NCBI GenBank assembly: GCA_019689695.1 | Contig: JADGHA010000038.1 | Coordinates: 1-16,384 of the forward strand | Source: Micromonosporaceae bacterium | GTDB taxonomy: Bacteria; Actinomycetota; Actinomycetes; Mycobacteriales; Micromonosporaceae | Direction: 5' to 3' | Length of the DNA stretch: 16,384 nucleotides | In this document: positions 14,544-16,384 of the stretch, one piece after another | Layout of the letters: the number at the start of each line of letters is the position of its first letter | Numbering within the stretch: position 1 is the stretch's first letter | Position numbers and translations under genes: made by a program | The notes under the pieces: model-generated | What the model saw: the letters and a program-made list of their open reading frames with translations, nothing else | Told to the model about the DNA's origin: nothing | Database searches by the model: none

Positions 14544-15137
14544 ATGGAGCACTCCGCCGCCGCGGCGGCGAAGACCGAGGCCCGCGGGAACCTGCTCACC
14601 GCCCGCCGGTCACTGCCCGCCGAGGTCCGCCACCAGGCGGCGGTACGGGTACAGGCTGAGCTCGTCGCTCTGGTACGCGCGATACGGCCGGCTGTCATCG
14701 CCAGCTATGTGCCGATGGCGAACGAGCCGGGCGGGGCGGACCTGCCCGAGGTCCTCGCCGCGCACGGGCCGCTGCTGCTGCCCGTACTCCGGACCGATCT
14801 CGATCTGGACTGGGCGTACTTCGCCGGGTCGGAGTCGCTGTCCGGAGCACCGCTGCGCGAGCCGCGCGGCCCGCGCCTGGGGCCGGCCGCGGTGAGCGGC
14901 GCGGACCTGGTCGTGGTGCCGGCGGTGGCGGTCGACCGGACGGGCATGCGGCTGGGCCGCGGCGGCGGGTCGTACGACCGGGCACTCACCCGGGTCCGCC
15001 CGGACGCCCTCGTGGTGGCCCTGCTCTTCGACGGGGAGCTGGTGGAAGCGCTGCCCGCCGAGCCGCACGACGCGCGGGTGGGCGCGGCGATCATGCCCTC
15101 GACCGGCCTGGTCCGGCTTCCCGTCCGGGGCAGCTGA
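14544..15137 (+). CDS. 5-formyltetrahydrofolate cyclo-ligase (MTHFS)
   Basis: A 197-residue enzyme that converts 5-formyl-THF plus ATP to 5,10-methenyl-THF, returning stored folate to one-carbon metabolism. The N-terminal KTEARGNLLTARRSLP and the C-terminal ATP/phosphate loop GMRLGRGGGSYDR (134-146) are the family's signatures, and PHDARVG (174-180) follows as expected. The second Gly-Tyr of the usual GGGYYDR is Ser-Tyr here. Two starts are possible: ATG 14544 (chosen) or TTG 14535, which has a better-placed GGGGGCAGG upstream. It is divergent from galU and upstream of ruc, as Rv0992c is next to Rv0991c. Confidence 0.93.
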   Translation: MEHSAAAAAKTEARGNLLTARRSLPAEVRHQAAVRVQAELVALVRAIRPAVIASYVPMANEPGGADLPEVLAAHGPLLLPVLRTDLDLDWAYFAGSESLSGAPLREPRGPRLGPAAVSGADLVVVPAVAVDRTGMRLGRGGGSYDRALTRVRPDALVVALLFDGELVEALPAEPHDARVGAAIMPSTGLVRLPVRGS

Positions 15138-15139
15138 TC

Positions 15140-15156
15140 CGGGCCGTCTGCCCGGC
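15140..15156 (+). terminator. Short hairpin after 5-FCL
   Basis: CCGGGC and GCCCGG pair around a 5-nt loop directly after the 5-FCL stop codon. The stem is only 6 bp and there is no U tract, so termination may be partial, leaving ruc under its own CIRCE-controlled promoter. Confidence 0.35.
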
Positions 15157-15189
15157 CGACTGGACGGGACGCGCCCGGATGGCGCACTA

Positions 15190-15216
15190 TTAGCACTCGG
15201 AGATGTCGAGTGCCAA
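15190..15216 (+). promoter_or_regulatory. CIRCE element (HrcA operator)
   Basis: TTAGCACTC, 9 bp, GAGTGCCAA. This matches the CIRCE consensus TTAGCACTC-N9-GAGTGCTAA at 17 of 18 arm positions. HrcA binds it and represses until heat shock. It lies 33 bp before the ruc start codon, in the leader or promoter region. M. tuberculosis ruc is also HrcA-regulated. Confidence 0.93.
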
Positions 15217-15248
15217 GGTGTGGCTCGACCCGAGATCCGGAGGAGACC

Positions 15249-15617
15249 GTGCCGACCTACCAGTACGCCTGCACCAACTGCGGTCACCAACTCGAGGCTG
15301 TGCAGTCCTTCGCCGATGAGCCGCTGGTCGAGTGCCCCGCGTGCGAAGGCAGGCTGCGGAAGATCTTCTCCTCGGTGGGCATCGTCTTCAAGGGGTCGGG
15401 CTTCTACCGGACCGACTCCCGCAACGCGTCCGGGTCCTCGGGCAAGGACTCGGGCGGCGAGGGCTCGACAGCCAAGAAGGACGGCGGCGACTCGGCCGGC
15501 TCCTCCTCGTCCTCGAAGTCGTCCTCCTCGGCCTCGTCGTCCTCCTCGGCCTCCGGGTCGTCCTCGAACGGATCCGCCAGCAGCTCTGCGCCGGCCAAGG
15601 CGGCCTCACCCGCCTGA
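15249..15617 (+). CDS. ruc: Ruc/FmdB-family zinc-ribbon protein, heat-shock chaperone
   Basis: A 122-residue protein. Residues 1-50 are an FmdB-type zinc ribbon with two CxxC pairs (Cys8/Cys11 and Cys29/Cys32). Residues 55-122 are almost only Ser, Gly, Ala and Lys and must be disordered. This architecture matches Ruc (Rv0991c) of M. tuberculosis, a redox-regulated chaperone with a disordered C-terminus that binds unfolded proteins when oxidised and works with the DnaK system. The GTG start at 15249 has a strong GGAGGAG site. The CIRCE element upstream places it in the HrcA heat-shock regulon. The tail here is unusually serine-rich and low in complexity. Family and regulation are well supported; chaperone activity is inferred from the homologue. 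Confidence 0.9.
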   Translation: MPTYQYACTNCGHQLEAVQSFADEPLVECPACEGRLRKIFSSVGIVFKGSGFYRTDSRNASGSSGKDSGGEGSTAKKDGGDSAGSSSSSKSSSSASSSSSASGSSSNGSASSSAPAKAASPA

Positions 15618-15638
15618 CCTGCCGTCTTGCGCGCGGCG

Positions 15639-15666
15639 TTGTCCACAGGCCGCTCGCTTGTCCACA
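15639..15666 (+). promoter_or_regulatory. Pair of DnaA boxes
   Basis: TTGTCCACA occurs at 15639-15647 and 15658-15666, same orientation, 19 bp start to start. This is the high-GC actinobacterial form of the DnaA box. A related TTGTCCAGA follows near 15725. Two boxes are too few for an origin, so they may titrate DnaA or regulate the adjacent small ORF. Confidence 0.6.
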
Positions 15667-15719
15667 GCGCCGACGCCGCCGCATGGCAGGAACCCGCCTG
15701 GCCGGCCTACCGTGCCCCG

Positions 15720-15899
15720 GTGCGCTTGTCCAGACCTTCCCGACAGCGGCTGGACCCGGTGCGCCGGCCCGGCCGGCTGCCGCGGATGCTGGCCGTCGCC
15801 GCGCTGCTGGTCACCGCGGCCGGCGCGCTCTACACCGGCTCGACCGCCGCCGAGCCGCCCAGCTGCGCACCGAGCCAGACCATCCGGCTGCTGACCTGA
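15720..15899 (+). CDS. Possible small or truncated membrane protein, SAF-like N-terminus
   Basis: A 59-codon frame from GTG 15720 encodes a basic start (RQRLDPVRRPGRLPR), one hydrophobic helix (MLAVAALLVTAAGALYTG) and a short tail with CAPSQ. The basic-then-helix start resembles the N-terminus of the SAF/CpaB-type proteins that I recall following FmdB genes in related actinomycetes. The SAF domain is absent and I find no remainder of it in the next 150 bp, so this could be a truncated relic. There is no good ribosome site. Confidence 0.35.
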   Translation: MRLSRPSRQRLDPVRRPGRLPRMLAVAALLVTAAGALYTGSTAAEPPSCAPSQTIRLLT

Positions 15900-16043
15900 T
15901 CTTCTGCTCGGCGTGACCGGCCATGTGCGCGCCCCTAGACCGGAGAGGGCCTACGGGAGCGCAACGACGCGGCTACCGCACCACGATGACCGGGACGGTC
16001 GAGCAGGTTTGCCGGCGCGCCCGGCGGAAAGACCCTGGCCAGG

Positions 16044-16217
16044 TCAGTCCCAATGGGGCGGGCGCTCCTCCAGCAGGCGGTCGTCATTGGAGCTGGGGCG
16101 CTCACCCCAGCCGCGGTCCGTGTCGTCACCGGTCTGCTCGGGCAGCACGTCGTCGTCGACGAGCTCCACCGGGCGCTCCGCGTCGCCGCGGGTGCGGGCA
16201 AGGCTGTCCAGGTCCAC
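16044..16217 (-). CDS. Small conserved hypothetical protein ending PPHWD
   Basis: A 57-residue acidic protein with DVLPEQTGDDTDRGWGE in the middle and SNDDRLLEERPPHWD at the end. I recall the same closing motif in small uncharacterised actinobacterial proteins; no function is known to me. There is no membrane helix or metal motif. GTG 16217 is chosen because a TACGCT -10 (16225-16230) ends 7 nt before it, which suits a leaderless message; TTG 16235 would extend it by six residues. It is divergent from the proline-rich gene to its right. Confidence 0.72.
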   Translation of the reverse strand: MDLDSLARTRGDAERPVELVDDDVLPEQTGDDTDRGWGERPSSNDDRLLEERPPHWD

Positions 16218-16224
16218 TCGCAGA

Positions 16225-16230
16225 AGCGTA
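16225..16230 (-). promoter_or_regulatory. Candidate -10 of a leaderless promoter for the PPHWD gene
   Basis: The minus strand reads GGGTACGCTTCTGCGAGTG. TACGCT ends 7 nt before the GTG, so transcription would begin at the start codon. No clear -35 is visible. The same GGGTACGCTT occurs before the basic-repeat gene at 458. Confidence 0.35.
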
Positions 16231-16253
16231 CCCAAGGGCGGTTGGTAGCGTCG

Positions 16254-16384
16254 GTGACCGTGACGAGGCCGAACGGCAACACGGAGGAGTCCTGGCGGCG
16301 GCCGGGTGACACAGAGGACACTCCTCCGCAGCCACCCGCGCCCAGCTCGCCACCGGCCCCCGCGCCGCCGCCCAGTGCAGGACC
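16254..16384 (+). CDS. N-terminus of a proline-rich protein, cut by the window edge
   Basis: An open frame from GTG 16254 (or GTG 16260) runs to the edge, encoding VTVTRPNGNTEESWRRPGDTED and then a Pro/Ala/Ser-rich stretch. This looks like the disordered cytoplasmic N-terminus that precedes membrane helices in many actinobacterial proteins, but no folded part is visible. AAGGGCGG lies about 12 nt upstream. It is divergent from the small PPHWD gene. Start and function are uncertain. Confidence 0.45.
   Translation, partial: MTVTRPNGNTEESWRRPGDTEDTPPQPPAPSSPPAPAPPPSAG

Larger units (their letters stand above)
15618..16043. other. Region between ruc and the small conserved gene
   Basis: This 426-bp stretch contains two exact DnaA-box sequences (15639-15666) and one weak small ORF (15720-15899). 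From 15900 to 16043 I see no coding frame with recognisable content and no strong hairpin beyond the short palindrome CCTGGCCAGG near 16035. Confidence 0.5.

Noticed and set aside
15404..15646. Acidic Glu/Asp-rich frame opposite ruc
   Set aside because: It is the complement of the serine-codon run of ruc. The acidic composition is a by-product of that sequence.

Overview
The window is very GC-rich and gene-dense, uses GTG starts freely and has many 4-bp start/stop overlaps. This points to an actinomycete. The right half keeps the gene order of the Mycobacterium tuberculosis Rv0991c-Rv0996 neighbourhood (ruc, 5-FCL, galU, moeA-like glp, rimJ, sepX/glpR). The overall style resembles Micromonosporaceae; that family assignment is an inference from remembered homologues, not a computed placement.

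Left block (1-7653, all minus strand). Reading leftwards, a cyclic-di-AMP (ydaO/yuaA) riboswitch leads into a secreted coiled-coil protein with an M15-like C-terminal domain. Then follow a class I SAM methyltransferase, a long PurS-PurL fusion, a PurQ glutaminase subunit and a D-aminoacylase-like amidohydrolase. Gaps are about 9-47 bp, and purL and purQ overlap by 4 bp, so these five genes could be one transcription unit. The PurSL/PurQ pair differs from the usual separate actinobacterial PurS/PurQ/PurL and is the least ordinary part of the window. A separate basic-repeat protein gene runs off the left edge.

Middle block (7799-10374). A YCII/DGPF-type protein and an ECF42-type sigma factor with a long C-terminal extension form a two-gene plus-strand operon. 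It sits behind a promoter that matches the ECF42 target motif, which implies autoregulation. A strong hairpin separates it from a convergent small membrane protein gene. After a 400-bp stretch holding a decayed-looking fragment comes a minus-strand tRNA-Ala(CGC) with encoded CCA.

Right block (10376-16384). The minus-strand operon galU-glp-rimJ-sepX/glpR links UDP-glucose supply with the gephyrin-like Glp/GlpR pair connected to division and polar growth. The Glp here has lost several molybdotransferase motifs. Divergently, a 5-formyltetrahydrofolate cyclo-ligase is followed by a ruc/FmdB zinc-ribbon chaperone gene preceded by a CIRCE (HrcA) operator. Two exact actinobacterial DnaA boxes lie just behind ruc, then a possible truncated membrane ORF, a small conserved minus-strand gene, and the start of a proline-rich plus-strand gene cut by the window edge.
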